Positions 63,689 to 64,000 of a stretch of DNA of 64,000 nt are shown here, one piece after another. Made by a program: the position numbers and the translations under genes. Source of the stretch: Burkholderiales bacterium (GTDB lineage Bacteria; Pseudomonadota; Gammaproteobacteria; Burkholderiales; Usitatibacteraceae); the NCBI GenBank assembly GCA_019634955.1, contig JAHCAK010000016.1:1-64000 (forward strand). Direction: 5' to 3'. Position 1 is the stretch's first letter. Every line of letters begins with the position of its first letter. Under the pieces are notes generated by a model. That model saw only the letters and a list, made by a program, of their open reading frames with translations. It had not been told where the DNA came from and made no database searches.

Positions 63689-64000
63689 GGCGGGGGTCTC
63701 CGGGAAGGGGGCTGCGAAAGCGCGGCGGCCGGCCGTCGGCCGCCGCCTGGTAGGCGACGGAAAAATCGCGCAGCGAGGGCAGCGCCGCGTGCGGATCGGC
63801 GCCGTCGCGAAGCTGGAAGGCGTCGAAGCCGCTGCGCTGCAGGTAGAAGAGCTGGTCGCGCGTCACGTCCCCCACGGCGCGAAGCTCGCCCCTGTAGCCG
63901 TGCCGGCGGCGCAGGAGGTACGCCGTGGAGTAGCCGCGGCCGTCCGCGAACCTCGGGAAGTGCACGGCGACCAGGGCGAGGCGCGGCAGGTCTGCGGCGA
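63681..64000 (-). CDS. DUF934 protein (CysI-associated), 5' end outside window
   Basis: The C-terminal 106 residues are present; the true start lies right of the window. The visible part (LALVAVHFPRFADGRGYSTAYLLRRR, then LRAVGDVTRDQLFYLQRSGFDAFQL [within about residues 18-60 of the visible part]) matches DUF934, a short protein encoded beside sulfite reductase cysI in proteobacteria and thought to act with it. The rhodanese gene overlaps its stop, in line with a cysteine biosynthesis cluster continuing beyond the window. Confidence 0.9.
   Translation of the reverse strand, partial: AADLPRLALVAVHFPRFADGRGYSTAYLLRRRHGYRGELRAVGDVTRDQLFYLQRSGFDAFQLRDGADPHAALPSLRDFSVAYQAAADGRPPRFRSPLPGDPRHG

Overview
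The window is high-GC bacterial chromosome packed with genes on both strands. Gene content points to a betaproteobacterium: rpsF-priB-rpsR-rplI with priB inside the ribosomal cluster, the gloB / methyltransferase-rnhA-dnaQ neighbourhood, a rsxB-nth pair, the aat-bpt N-degron pair, a DUF934/CysI-associated gene and hpnCDE squalene genes. The many GGGGAC...GTCCCC palindromes also recall several Burkholderiales-like and Usitatibacter-like genomes from memory, but genus cannot be fixed from the sequence alone. No rRNA, CRISPR array, prophage or insertion-sequence transposase was seen.

Layout. 0-7 kb is an accessory stretch: the tail of an unknown gene, an O-antigen-ligase-like membrane protein, a secreted MORN protein, an autoinhibited Fic protein, a UDP-glucuronate-epimerase-like enzyme with a small membrane protein, and an XRE/nucleotidyltransferase toxin-antitoxin-like pair. 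7-15 kb is core: the rpsF-priB-rpsR-rplI operon behind a near-consensus promoter, dnaB interrupted by a 348-residue class 3-type intein, alr, an unknown membrane protein, a BrnT-like toxin-antitoxin pair and radA. 15-18.6 kb (minus) is a signalling operon: class III cyclase-domain protein, TPR lipoprotein, membrane-anchored Ser/Thr kinase. 18.7-22.6 kb (minus) is an SDR followed by hpnE, hpnD and hpnC. 22.6-31 kb is the protein quality control block: tRNA-Leu, tig, clpP, clpX, lon (with a heat-shock-type promoter), hupB, tRNA-Val, tRNA-Asp, ppiD.

31-44 kb holds fabI and a peptide/nickel-type ABC importer with three tandem substrate-binding proteins, two permeases and a fused double ATPase, followed by an M3 peptidase and superoxide dismutase. 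44-51 kb holds mltD, two TldD/PmbA-family proteases, a 400-bp noncoding gap with long inverted repeats, a GNAT acetyltransferase, gloB, and the methyltransferase-rnhA pair. 51-64 kb holds dnaQ, a GGDEF-EAL protein, two small cytochromes c, a methyltransferase, a glycosyltransferase, DUF1841-nth-rsxB-ald, pyrD, bpt-aat, an aminotransferase, a rhodanese and the start of the DUF934 gene.

The most distinctive features are (1) the class 3-type intein in the P-loop of DnaB and (2) several families of intergenic palindromic repeats, many of which carry the stop codon of the adjacent gene and sit between convergent genes. Also notable are two promoters placed so that transcription would start at the ATG, paired DnaA-box-like sites before dnaB, and the long inverted repeat near 48.5 kb.
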